Shown piece by piece: positions 26,990 through 35,198 of a stretch of DNA of 64,000 nt. The notes below the pieces were generated by a model, which saw nothing but the letters and a program-made list of their open reading frames with translations, did not search any database and was not told where the DNA came from. Location of the stretch: contig JAJBAV010000005.1 of NCBI GenBank assembly GCA_020532085.1, positions 29,930-93,929 on the forward strand, read 5' to 3'. The position numbers and the translations under genes are program-made. The first letter of the stretch is position 1; every line of letters starts with the position of its first letter. The stretch is from Candidatus Cloacimonadota bacterium (GTDB taxonomy: Bacteria; Cloacimonadota; Cloacimonadia; Cloacimonadales; Cloacimonadaceae).

Positions 26990-27697
26990 TTAGAGAAAAT
27001 TGACGGTGAGGGTGTATTCCACACCAGGACTGGGCGCACCGGTATAGCTGAATTTGCCGTCACGCAGCATCTTTTTGGCGGCGTCGAAATAGCGGGGCCC
27101 GGTTTGCTCAGTGCTTTCCACACTACTTAGCACGGGGCGTGCGTTTTGGTCCAGTTTGAAAGTGATGATCACCCTGCCCGCGGCGCCCAGATCGTGTTTG
27201 TAGCCCTCCGGCAGTTGAAACCGCACACCTCCTCCGCTGAGCGAGTAGTTCACACTACCTCCGGAAACTGCCCCTCCAGGGCGGTTTGTGGGTATCCCGC
27301 GCAGAGGATTGAGAGGATTGTTGGGCAGGGCGGCCGGTTTGGCGGGGGTGGTGGAAGCCACAGCTGGAGTTTCCAGCAGTTCGCTCCGTGCTGGCGGTTG
27401 GGTTTGGGGTGTGCTGACGGTCGGCTTTTCCGGCTGGCTGGGCTGAGCTTTGGGCTGCTCTGGCTTGGAGATGGTTGGCTTCAGGGTTGTGCCCTGGGGT
27501 TGGGGCTGCGCTGCGCCGGGACCGGGCGTGGTGTCCAAAGCATTTGGCAGCAGCTCCGGCGGCGCCAGCTCGAACTCATACCAGCGGGGTGCCAGCATGG
27601 GCTTGATCACATACATGGCCAGAAAAACCAGCAACAGCGCGTGGAGCAGCAGCGAGAGCGCCAGCGAGCGGTGGTAGCCGTCACGAAAGGAGATCAT
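26990..27697 (-). CDS. TonB-like energy transducer
   Basis: A 235-residue protein with a short cytoplasmic tail, one transmembrane helix (about 13-32), a Pro/Gln/Thr-rich periplasmic spacer (about 45-150) and a C-terminal globular domain with GRVIITFKLDQNARPVLSSVES, as in TonB/TolA C-terminal domains. With ExbB and ExbD upstream it should carry proton-motive energy to the outer membrane. Its receptor is not in the window. Overlaps exbD by 4 bp. Confidence 0.87.
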   Translation of the reverse strand: MISFRDGYHRSLALSLLLHALLLVFLAMYVIKPMLAPRWYEFELAPPELLPNALDTTPGPGAAQPQPQGTTLKPTISKPEQPKAQPSQPEKPTVSTPQTQPPARSELLETPAVASTTPAKPAALPNNPLNPLRGIPTNRPGGAVSGGSVNYSLSGGGVRFQLPEGYKHDLGAAGRVIITFKLDQNARPVLSSVESTEQTGPRYFDAAKKMLRDGKFSYTGAPSPGVEYTLTVNFL

Positions 27698-28098
27698 GGC
27701 CGCACAGCAGGTTCCGTGGCCACGAACACCCGCTCGAAACCGGCTCCGCGCACCACGTCCATCAGGTTGATGACGCTTTGCAGGGGCGTAGATTTCTCGG
27801 CGGAGAGCCGCACCACCTGGTCCGGGTTGTTGAATTCGTTCTTCAGGGCTTGCTCCAGCGTGTCCAGAGTGTATGTCTTATCCATGAAGACGATCTGGTT
27901 CTCGGTCTGATACTGGATGTGCAGCACCTGGCGGGTCTGGCGTTCCTGGGAAACCGATCCTGGCAGCTTGAAGGGCAGGCCGGTCTGGGCGGCGAAATTG
28001 GAGGCGATGAGCAGAAAGATGAGCAGCAGAAAGATCACGTCGGTCATCGATATCAGTACCGTGCTGCTGATCTTTTGCCGGGATATTCCCAATTTCAT
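27694..28098 (-). CDS. exbD: ExbD/TolR biopolymer transport protein
   Basis: A 134-residue protein with one helix near the N-terminus (DVIFLLLIFLLIASNF) that carries the conserved aspartate of the family (MTDVIFLLLIF), and a small periplasmic domain. The motif VVRLSAEKSTPLQSVINLMDVVRGAGFERV is typical. It overlaps exbB upstream and the tonB-like gene downstream by 4 bp each. Confidence 0.93.
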   Translation of the reverse strand: MKLGISRQKISSTVLISMTDVIFLLLIFLLIASNFAAQTGLPFKLPGSVSQERQTRQVLHIQYQTENQIVFMDKTYTLDTLEQALKNEFNNPDQVVRLSAEKSTPLQSVINLMDVVRGAGFERVFVATEPAVRP

Positions 28099-28730
28099 GG
28101 ACGCTGCAACTCCCTGCCCAGGGCTTTTTGATACTTGATCTCGTGCTCGATGGCCTGGTTTTGCATTTCCTTGGCGATGTTGGCCATGTGCTCCACCAGA
28201 TCATTGTGGAAAATGATGGCCGGGATGCCCACTGCCAGACCCCCCACCGTGGTGAGCAGCGCCTGCCAGATGCCTCCGGCGAGGGTGTTGATGTCCACGC
28301 TGTTCTGGCCCTGACCCTGGATGTTCATGAACACGCTCACCATACCCACCACCGTGCCCAAAAATCCGATCAGGGGCGCGATCGCGGAGAGCGTGGCCAG
28401 CCAGCCCATCCCTTTTTCCAGCTTGTGCAGCTCGAGGTTGGCGGTGGATTCCATGCTGTTCTCGATCAGTCGGATGTCTTCTGTTTGCGAGTTGTAGAGT
28501 TTGTCCAGCATCATGCCCAGGGGGCTGCTGAGACCGTGAATGCGCAAAACGGCGCGGATGTTGTCCAGCTTGTCCTGCTGGGCCAGGTAATAGCGAAGCT
28601 TTTCATTGGCTTTGCGCAAGCGGGAAACCTGACGATACTTTTCCAGCACGATGGCCAGCACGGCGATGGAAACCACCACCAGCACATACATCAGAATGCC
28701 GCCCCGCAGTAAAAGGTTCATAATGGTCAT
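28095..28730 (-). CDS. exbB: ExbB/TolQ/MotA-type proton channel
   Basis: A 211-residue membrane protein with three helices (about 10-29, 120-145 and 165-185). The loop-helix GMGWLATLSAIAPLIGFLGTVVGMVSVF and the later GGIWQALLTTVGGLAVGIPAI are the family signatures and line the proton channel. AGGAG lies five bases before the ATG. It is the first gene of the operon and lies just beyond a terminator for serC. Confidence 0.94.
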   Translation of the reverse strand: MTIMNLLLRGGILMYVLVVVSIAVLAIVLEKYRQVSRLRKANEKLRYYLAQQDKLDNIRAVLRIHGLSSPLGMMLDKLYNSQTEDIRLIENSMESTANLELHKLEKGMGWLATLSAIAPLIGFLGTVVGMVSVFMNIQGQGQNSVDINTLAGGIWQALLTTVGGLAVGIPAIIFHNDLVEHMANIAKEMQNQAIEHEIKYQKALGRELQRP

Positions 28731-28746
28731 TTGACTCCTGAATCGG

Positions 28747-28783
28747 TTTTAAACAAGGCGGGAGGCTGTTATCTCCCGCCTTG
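28747..28783 (-). terminator. Terminator between serC and exbB
   Basis: Perfect 11-bp stem (CAAGGCGGGAG 28754-28764 with CTCCCGCCTTG 28773-28783), followed on the minus strand by TTTAAAA. It lies 28 bp after the serC stop and separates serC from the exbB operon. Confidence 0.7.
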
Positions 28784-28810
28784 AATGGGTTTAGGGTGCT
28801 GGTTGCAAGA

Positions 28811-29896
28811 TCAACCGTGCTGCTTGGCGAATTCAGCCATGAATTCGGCCAAAGCGTGGGCGGCGGGCAAAGGCAGGGAATTGTAGGTGCTGGCGCGGCA
28901 GCCACCCACGTCGCGGTGTCCTTTGAGCCCGATCATGCCATTCTTTTTGGCTTCAGAAATGAACAGGGCTTCCAGCTCCTCGCTGCCGAGGCGGAAAGTG
29001 ATGTTCATCAGGGAGCGGTCTTCCTTGTCCACGGTGCCTTTGTAATAGCCTTCGGAGGCGTCGATGGCACCGTAGATGTATTTGGCCTTGGCGATGTTGT
29101 TCTGTTCGATCATCTTGAGTCCGCCGTATTCCTCGATCCATTTCAGCACCAGGCCGATCATATAGATGGTGAAGGTGGCCGGGGTGTTGTACATGGAGCC
29201 GTTTTTGGCCATCAGCGGATAATCCAGCATGGAAGGCGCGCCGGGGATGGCTTGTTCCAGCATGCTCTTTTTAATGATGACCACGGCGGTTCCGGAGGGC
29301 CCCACGTTCTTTTGGGCGCCAGCGTAGATGAGGTCATATTTCTGCACGTCGATGGGCTTGCTCATGAAATTTGAGGACATGTCTGCGATGAGGGGCAAGC
29401 CGGCGGGAACGTCCGGATCGGTCTTCCATTCGCTGCCGAAGATGGTGTTGTTGGTGGTGATGTGCAAATAGGCGGGATTGGCTGAAAGCTGCCAGGTTTT
29501 GGGGATGTAGCAGAAATTGCGGTCCGCGCTGGAAGCTGCTTCATGCACGCTTTTGCCAAGCTTCTTGGCTTCGGCAATGGCTTTTTTGGACCACACGCCC
29601 GTGTTTATGTAGTTAGCTTCCTTGCCCTCAAAGGCAAAATTCATCGGCACCATCAGGAACTGGAGGCTGGCCCCGCCTTGCAGGAAGAGCACCTCGTGGT
29701 CGTCACCGAGGCCGTAGATGCGCTTCACGGCAGCGTTGGTCTCGTCGATGATGGCCTGGTATTCCTTGCTGCGGTGGCTCATTTCCATCACGGAAAGTCC
29801 CATGCCTTTGTAGTTGAACAGATCGGCCTGAGCTTCGCGGAGCACTTCCTCCGGAAGCACCGCCGGACCTGCGTTGAAGTTGTGTACGCGTTCCAT
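28811..29896 (-). CDS. serC: Phosphoserine aminotransferase
   Basis: SerC converts 3-phosphohydroxypyruvate and glutamate to phosphoserine in serine synthesis, and a related step in vitamin B6 synthesis. The 361-residue product begins with NFNAGPAVLPEEVL, and has GGASLQF, the PLP lysine in YAGAQKNVGPSG, and the C-terminal LKGHRDVGGCRASTYN. ATG 29896 is chosen because AGGAGG lies six bases upstream. It diverges from maf. Confidence 0.96.
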   Translation of the reverse strand: MERVHNFNAGPAVLPEEVLREAQADLFNYKGMGLSVMEMSHRSKEYQAIIDETNAAVKRIYGLGDDHEVLFLQGGASLQFLMVPMNFAFEGKEANYINTGVWSKKAIAEAKKLGKSVHEAASSADRNFCYIPKTWQLSANPAYLHITTNNTIFGSEWKTDPDVPAGLPLIADMSSNFMSKPIDVQKYDLIYAGAQKNVGPSGTAVVIIKKSMLEQAIPGAPSMLDYPLMAKNGSMYNTPATFTIYMIGLVLKWIEEYGGLKMIEQNNIAKAKYIYGAIDASEGYYKGTVDKEDRSLMNITFRLGSEELEALFISEAKKNGMIGLKGHRDVGGCRASTYNSLPLPAAHALAEFMAEFAKQHG

Positions 29897-30036
29897 TTTT
29901 TCCTCCTGGAACAGATATTTTTTGCTGAATACAAGCTTTTCAGAGGCCGTGTTTTCAGGCAAGCCTTTTTTTCGGTCCCAAGAAAATTGTTGACGTATTC
30001 CGGCCGCCCAGCATCTGGAGACCAAGGAACAAGCAC

Positions 30037-30630
30037 ATGATCCACAAGCTGTTATCCGATAAAAAAATAGTGCTGGCCTCAGCCAGTCCCAGACGTGAGG
30101 CCCTGCTGAAAATGCTTCAGCTCACCCCCCTGATCATTCCGGCCAGGGTGGATGAGCCCATAACCGGTGAAAAGCCTTATCTGCAGGCCATGCGCCACGC
30201 CCGCAACAAAGCCCAGACCATTGCCGCGAGAATGGACGCCGAGACCCTGGTGATCGGGGCGGACACCATCGTGGTTTTGGACGGCGTGATCCTGGGCAAA
30301 CCCGCCGATCAGCGCCAGGCGGGAGAATATCTGAACCTCCTCTCCGGCCGCACCCACAAGGTTTACACCGGCCTCTGCCTTTGCTGGCGCAAAGCCTGCT
30401 TTGCCCGCCACGAACGCAGCTTGGTGGAGTTCGCGCCGCTCTCTGAAACTGAGATCCAGGCCTATGTGGAAACCGGGGAACCACTCGACAAAGCCGGTGC
30501 CTACGGCATCCAGGGCTACGGCTCGCAATTCATCCGCCGTATCCAAGGCTGCTACTTCAACGTGATGGGATTTCCCATCCATCTCTTTTACAAGATGTTG
30601 GGTGAGCTGTTTAAAGAAAATGCTTTGTAA
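30037..30630 (+). CDS. maf: Maf-family nucleotide pyrophosphatase
   Basis: Maf proteins hydrolyse non-canonical or modified nucleoside triphosphates (dTTP/UTP or m7GTP, depending on subfamily). The 197-residue product has ASASPRREALL at the start, GADTIVVLDGVILGKP, and GAYGIQGYGSQFI toward the end. The middle carries an unusual CLCWRKACFARHER segment in place of the more common sequence, so the substrate class is left open. First gene of a unit running to gltX. Confidence 0.92.
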   Translation: MIHKLLSDKKIVLASASPRREALLKMLQLTPLIIPARVDEPITGEKPYLQAMRHARNKAQTIAARMDAETLVIGADTIVVLDGVILGKPADQRQAGEYLNLLSGRTHKVYTGLCLCWRKACFARHERSLVEFAPLSETEIQAYVETGEPLDKAGAYGIQGYGSQFIRRIQGCYFNVMGFPIHLFYKMLGELFKENAL

Positions 30631-30652
30631 AGGATGAGCTATCTTATTGCCT

Positions 30653-32128
30653 ATGAAATATCTGCATAATGCCAAGTTTTACCTCGAGGGCAATTTCGCC
30701 AACCCGGTTACCGCTCTCCTGGTGGATGCCGGCAGGATCGTGAAGCTGCTAAGCTCCGAAGATCCCGTTCAGCCCAGCTGGGAAAAGGTCGATCTGCGGG
30801 GCGGTTGGGTCTATCCCGCTTTCATCGACGCCCATACGCACAGCTTTTCCGGCGGCCTCTATGAAGACGGTGTTGATCTATCCGCCTGTGCCAGCATCGA
30901 CGAAGTGCTGTCCCTGCTCTTTGTTGCCGCCAGCCAGAAACCGGAGCTGATGATCGGCTGGCGCTTCGACGAAGGCCGGATCAGGGAAAAACGCTTCCCC
31001 ACCATCCAGGAGTTGGATTCCGTCTGCCCCGGTCCGAGGCTGATGCTGCGCCGGGTGGACGGGCATTCCTGCGTGCTCAATTCCACCGCCCGCAAAGCAG
31101 TGCCGGGCCTGGTCAGCCAGGCTGAGGTGCTGATCGCGCAGGACAACGATCTGGCGGTGAATTGGCTGCAGGACAACTGCTCTGACGAAACCATCCTCCG
31201 GGCCTATCACAACGCTGCCCAAACAGCGCTGAGGGGTGGTTTTTCCACCCTGCACACCATGATCGGCGACGCCCAACAGAGCGTTCAGCACTACCGCCTG
31301 ATCCGGGACCGGCTGAATGAATTCGCGGTGAGTTTCCAGCTCTATCCCCAAAGCTTCAACCTCCCCGCCGCCTTGGAACTTGGCGCCAGCCGGATCGGTG
31401 GCTGCATCCTGGCGGACGGCTCCATCGGCTCCCGCACAGCCGCTCTGGGCGAAGCTTACGCCGACAGCGACAGCCGGGGGATCCTCTATCAGAGTGACCA
31501 ATTCTGGAATGATTTCGTGGCCCGGGCCCATCAACGGGGACTTCAGGTTTGCGTGCACTGCATCGGTGATGCCGCCATCCGCCAGATCAACCGGGCTTTC
31601 GCGCTGTTGCCGGCGGATGAGGTGAGGGAATTGCGCCACCAGTTGATCCACTGTGAAATCACGCCCGACGCGCTGGTGGACGAAATAGCCGCTTCCGGCG
31701 CCGTGCCGGTGATGCAGCCGGCCTTCGATCTGCTTTGGGGCGGGCCCGACGGCCTCTACGCCAAGCGTCTGGGATCCAGGCGCGGGAGCATGAACCGCTT
31801 TGGGACTTTTACCGGCCAGGGTGTGCGGGTCTGCGGCTCCAGCGACTGGTATGTTACCGACCTGAACATCGCCATGTCGCTCCACGCCCTGATCCATCAT
31901 CACAACCCGGCGGAACGCCTCTCCCCGGCTGACGCGATCGCCATCTACACCGCCAACAATGCCTGGCTGAATCACGAGGAAAGTTCGCGGGGAAGCATCG
32001 CGGAAGGGTTTTGGGCGGATCTGAGCGTGATGGACACCGATTTCACCCGGCCATTCAACTGGCCGGACTCCCGCGCCAGTTTTATTTTCCGCTCCGGAGA
32101 AATGGTTTATGCCGCCAACCCCGCCTGA
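30653..32128 (+). CDS. Metal-dependent amidohydrolase, YtcJ-like
   Basis: A 491-residue enzyme of the amidohydrolase superfamily (PF07969 type). Metal and active-site motifs are in order: DAHTHS (HxH), VDGHSC, CVHCIGDAA, HQLIHCEIT, and GSSDWYVTDLN with the final Asp. Members act on exocyclic amide or ester bonds, but the substrate cannot be read from sequence. ATG at 30653 is used; a TTG at 30647 has a better spaced AGGATGAG site. The C-terminus overlaps the next gene by 20 bp. Confidence 0.88.
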   Translation: MKYLHNAKFYLEGNFANPVTALLVDAGRIVKLLSSEDPVQPSWEKVDLRGGWVYPAFIDAHTHSFSGGLYEDGVDLSACASIDEVLSLLFVAASQKPELMIGWRFDEGRIREKRFPTIQELDSVCPGPRLMLRRVDGHSCVLNSTARKAVPGLVSQAEVLIAQDNDLAVNWLQDNCSDETILRAYHNAAQTALRGGFSTLHTMIGDAQQSVQHYRLIRDRLNEFAVSFQLYPQSFNLPAALELGASRIGGCILADGSIGSRTAALGEAYADSDSRGILYQSDQFWNDFVARAHQRGLQVCVHCIGDAAIRQINRAFALLPADEVRELRHQLIHCEITPDALVDEIAASGAVPVMQPAFDLLWGGPDGLYAKRLGSRRGSMNRFGTFTGQGVRVCGSSDWYVTDLNIAMSLHALIHHHNPAERLSPADAIAIYTANNAWLNHEESSRGSIAEGFWADLSVMDTDFTRPFNWPDSRASFIFRSGEMVYAANPA

Positions 32129-32729
32129 ATTCAGCGCCGCCCAACTGCGCAAGATTATCAAAGCCGAACTGGCCGAGCATCCCAAGGCCCGTTACGCCGA
32201 CCTCTACAAACTGCTGCACCAGGCACATTACGGACCCACCCACATTGTTCCGGATCCTGTGGCCATCGCCACCGACATCCGGGAAGAGCTGGCCGGGATC
32301 CAAACCCAAAACTGCGGTCCCAGCCAGGACATCGGCTGCGGCAAAGGCTTTGTGCGGCTCAACCTGATCGCCCTCACCGGAGGCAGGGATCTGTCGGGAC
32401 CAAAGAGCCACCTGTTGCGCGATCAGCTGCTGCGGGAGGCCTGTCTAAAGGTGCAGCCTGAACAGGTAGAACTGCTCACGCGAAGCGTGCTGGCTTCCAG
32501 GCTGGAGGATGCTTTCACGCAGCAGGACTGGCAAGCCGCCTGGAAAAAGGCCCAGCCGGTGGTGAACGAATTCCTCTTCCCCACTTTCGCCGAACGGGCC
32601 CTGATCGATGCCTGCCTCAAAAACGGCGCCATGCCCTCCCACACAGATGACTACCGCTATCTCTACAAACCGCATTACCGCGTGATCCATCACAGCCTCC
32701 TGGGCAAATTCAAAGCTCTCAAAGGATAA
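32109..32729 (+). CDS. Conserved-looking protein of unknown function between amidohydrolase and gltX
   Basis: A 206-residue soluble protein with no signal peptide. Distinct motifs are YADLYKLLHQAHYGPTHIV near residue 32, DIGCGKGFVRLNL in the middle, and YRYLYKPHYRVIHH at the end, rich in histidine and tyrosine. I recall similar uncharacterised proteins in anaerobic bacteria but cannot name the family. It overlaps the amidohydrolase gene by 20 bp and ends 3 bp before gltX, so it is co-transcribed with both. Confidence 0.8.
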   Translation: MPPTPPEFSAAQLRKIIKAELAEHPKARYADLYKLLHQAHYGPTHIVPDPVAIATDIREELAGIQTQNCGPSQDIGCGKGFVRLNLIALTGGRDLSGPKSHLLRDQLLREACLKVQPEQVELLTRSVLASRLEDAFTQQDWQAAWKKAQPVVNEFLFPTFAERALIDACLKNGAMPSHTDDYRYLYKPHYRVIHHSLLGKFKALKG

Positions 32730-32732
32730 GCC

Positions 32733-34178
32733 ATGAACCCCGTCCGCGTTCGTTTCGCGCCCAGTCCCACCGGATTTTTGCACATCGGCGGACTCCGCAC
32801 CGCCCTCTATGACTTTCTTTTCGCCCGCCACAGCGGCGGCACTTTCATCCTGCGCATCGAGGACACCGACCGCAACCGGTTGGTGGAAGGCGCAGTGGAA
32901 AACCTGATCGCTTCGCTGCAGCGCCTGGGGCTGGATATCGACGAAGGTCCCGGCCTCGGCGGGGACTTAGGGCCCTATGTGCAGAGCGAACGTTTGGAGC
33001 TCTATCACCGCGAGGCCCAACGGCTGCTGGACTCCGGCCATGCCTACCATTGTTTCTGCACTCCCCAAACCTTGTCCCAAATGCGCGAAGAACAGCAGCG
33101 GAAAGGCGAATTCGTGAAATACGACCGCCGCTGCCGGAACCTTCCCCCAGCTGAGGTGCAAGCCCGCCTGGCCCAAAACGAGCCTCACGTTGTGCGCCTG
33201 AAAATGCCTGACAACCGGATTTTCGGCTTCGACGACCTCATCCGGGGCCACGTGGAAATGGATGCCGCCCAATCCGACGACCAAGTGCTGATCAAATCCG
33301 ACGGCTTCCCCACCTACCATCTGGCCGCGGTGGTGGACGACCATTACATGCAAATTTCCCACGTCATCCGCGGCGAGGAATGGCTCTCCAGCACGCCCAA
33401 ACACATCTGGCTGCACGAATGCCTGGGCTGGCAAACCCCGCTCTGGGTGCATCTGCCCCTCATCCTCAATCCCGACCGCAGCAAACTTTCCAAGCGCATG
33501 AACGACGTTTCGGTGGAAAGCTATCTGCAAAAAGGCTACCTCAAGGAAGCGCTGCTTAACTTTGTGGCCCTGCTGGGCTGGCACGGGGCGGATGACCGCG
33601 AAACCTTCAGCCTGGAAGAGCTCTGCGCGGAGTTTTCCCTGGAGCGGGTAAGCAAATCTGGGGCTGTATTCGACCTCACCAAACTGGACTGGATGAACGG
33701 CTGGTATCTGCGCAATCTGCCGCTGGAAGAAGTTGTGGAGCGCTCCCTGCCTTGGTTCGAAGAGGAAAAACTGCCTCTGCCGGACAGCGCCACCCTCGCC
33801 CGGATCGTGGCTGCAGCGCGCGAACGCTGCACCCTGCTGCCGGAGATCGCGCAGTACGCGAAGATGTTCCTCCGCCCGGCTGAACTGAGCGCCGCAGACC
33901 TGGCTTTGCTTGATGCCGGGGATTCCCGAAAGGTGCTCCGCTGGTTTCAAAACCAGCTTCCGGCCGAAGGTGAGATCGATGCCGCCAGCCTCGATGCCTT
34001 GGTTAAAAACGGCATGAACGAACTTGGCCTCAAAGGCAAAGCCTACTACACACCGCTCCGCCTGGCCCTGATCCACCAGGCCCACGGGCCCGAACTTCAC
34101 ACCACCTTTGCCATCCTCGGTTTAAAAGAGGTTCAGCTGCGCCTGGCCGAGGCACTCCAGGATCACAACCTCACATAA
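32733..34178 (+). CDS. gltX: Glutamate-tRNA ligase
   Basis: GltX charges tRNA-Glu with glutamate. The 481-residue product has RFAPSPTGFLHIGGLRTALYD (HIGH region), LRIEDTDRNR, the CFCTPQ segment of the zinc region, FPTYHLAAVVDDHYM, and KLSKRMND (KMSKS region). The C-terminal helical domain binds the anticodon. It is the last gene of the maf unit, followed by a non-coding gap. Confidence 0.97.
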   Translation: MNPVRVRFAPSPTGFLHIGGLRTALYDFLFARHSGGTFILRIEDTDRNRLVEGAVENLIASLQRLGLDIDEGPGLGGDLGPYVQSERLELYHREAQRLLDSGHAYHCFCTPQTLSQMREEQQRKGEFVKYDRRCRNLPPAEVQARLAQNEPHVVRLKMPDNRIFGFDDLIRGHVEMDAAQSDDQVLIKSDGFPTYHLAAVVDDHYMQISHVIRGEEWLSSTPKHIWLHECLGWQTPLWVHLPLILNPDRSKLSKRMNDVSVESYLQKGYLKEALLNFVALLGWHGADDRETFSLEELCAEFSLERVSKSGAVFDLTKLDWMNGWYLRNLPLEEVVERSLPWFEEEKLPLPDSATLARIVAAARERCTLLPEIAQYAKMFLRPAELSAADLALLDAGDSRKVLRWFQNQLPAEGEIDAASLDALVKNGMNELGLKGKAYYTPLRLALIHQAHGPELHTTFAILGLKEVQLRLAEALQDHNLT

Positions 34179-34559
34179 CCGTTACCTACTATGTATGAGG
34201 GGCCACTGCTTTTACCCCGGTTGTAATTGACCGGAATCCCGCCGCCCCGGCCCAAAACCCCTTCCGGTCCACTTCCCATTCGCCTCCCGCTGAGTTCCCG
34301 TCCAAGCAGCGGGAAGTAAGCGGGAGGCAGTCAAGGGGTGAATTGGCTGGGGTCAAGGGCGGGAAGTTGGCCACAAACCTACAATACCTTCTCAGATAAA
34401 CAGTTACACCCGGCGTGAGGAAATAATTCCACAGTCTCAATCTCTGTTGCCATGAATTTCGCTTGACCTTTCGACCGGATGGTATCATTTGGTCGAATGT
34501 TTGAGGCTGGGAGGCGGGAAGCCGCTCCCAAAGCACTCACGCGGAAAGAGAGGTGGACG
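34179..34559. other. Non-coding gap with repeat B copy 2
   Basis: These 381 bp between gltX and the TetR regulator contain no supported gene. The gap holds repeat B copy 2 (34265-34372). The region 34380-34500 should contain the promoter and operator of the TetR gene; no clear palindrome was found there. Confidence 0.6.
34265..34372. repeat. Dispersed intergenic repeat B, copy 2
   Basis: A hairpin with left arm 34282-34300 and right arm 34310-34328, 17 of 19 pairs matched, with a 9-nt loop. The arms share CCCGCT-AGTTCCC with copy 1 at 7895-8000, and a similar GGGGTCAAGGGCGGG tail follows. The stem is conserved while several bases differ between the copies. Confidence 0.72.
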
Positions 34560-35195
34560 ATGAGTCCCATCCTGGACAAAAAAGAACGCATCCTGGCGGC
34601 GGCCACGGAACTGTTTTCCCGCTGGGGTTACAACAAGACTTCCCTGGACGAGGTGGCGGCCCGGGCGCGGATCGCCAAGGCCACCATCTACTACTATTTT
34701 CCCGGCAAGGATCAGCTGTTCATCGCCGCCTTCAGCGCCAAGGCCGAGGAACTCTTCGCCAAACTGGACGCGGAGATCGGGTCCGCGCAGAGCTTTGAGG
34801 ACAAGCTGTCCTGCTTTCTGCGCCTGCCCATGACCTACATCTTTGAGAACATGCCCATCCTGATCGAGGCCATGCATCAGATCCCGGCGGATTTTCTGGA
34901 AAACATGGAAGTGCACCGCAACGACTATCACAACCGCATGAACGCCCTGCTGGCCGGCATCATGGATTACGGGCAGAGCATCGGCATCATCAACGAGTGG
35001 ATGGATTCCCAGCGCTTCAGCGAACTGATCAACGATTGGTTTATGCTGGGCGACAGCTGGATCGACCTCCAGGAAAAAGACAAGATCATCCGGCGCATCG
35101 AGCGGGACCACGAACTGATCGTCCAACTTCTGCTGCACGGCATCATCAAACCGGGACGGGAGAACTCGGCGCGCAACAAATCCGACGGAGCTTGA
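34560..35195 (+). CDS. TetR-family transcriptional regulator
   Basis: A 211-residue regulator with an N-terminal TetR helix-turn-helix (about residues 8-55: RILAAATELFSRWGYNKTSLDEVAARA, then KATIYYYFPGKDQLF) and a helical ligand-binding domain. ATG at 34560 has GAGAGGTGG upstream; the frame is open to 34479 but that part is not like the family. It is three bases before the outer-membrane efflux gene and likely controls the RND operon. Confidence 0.93.
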   Translation: MSPILDKKERILAAATELFSRWGYNKTSLDEVAARARIAKATIYYYFPGKDQLFIAAFSAKAEELFAKLDAEIGSAQSFEDKLSCFLRLPMTYIFENMPILIEAMHQIPADFLENMEVHRNDYHNRMNALLAGIMDYGQSIGIINEWMDSQRFSELINDWFMLGDSWIDLQEKDKIIRRIERDHELIVQLLLHGIIKPGRENSARNKSDGA

Positions 35196-35198
35196 AAC

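Noticed and set aside
29990..30018. TTGACG upstream of maf as a promoter
   Set aside because: No -10-like hexamer at 16-18 bp; the sequence there is ATCTGG.
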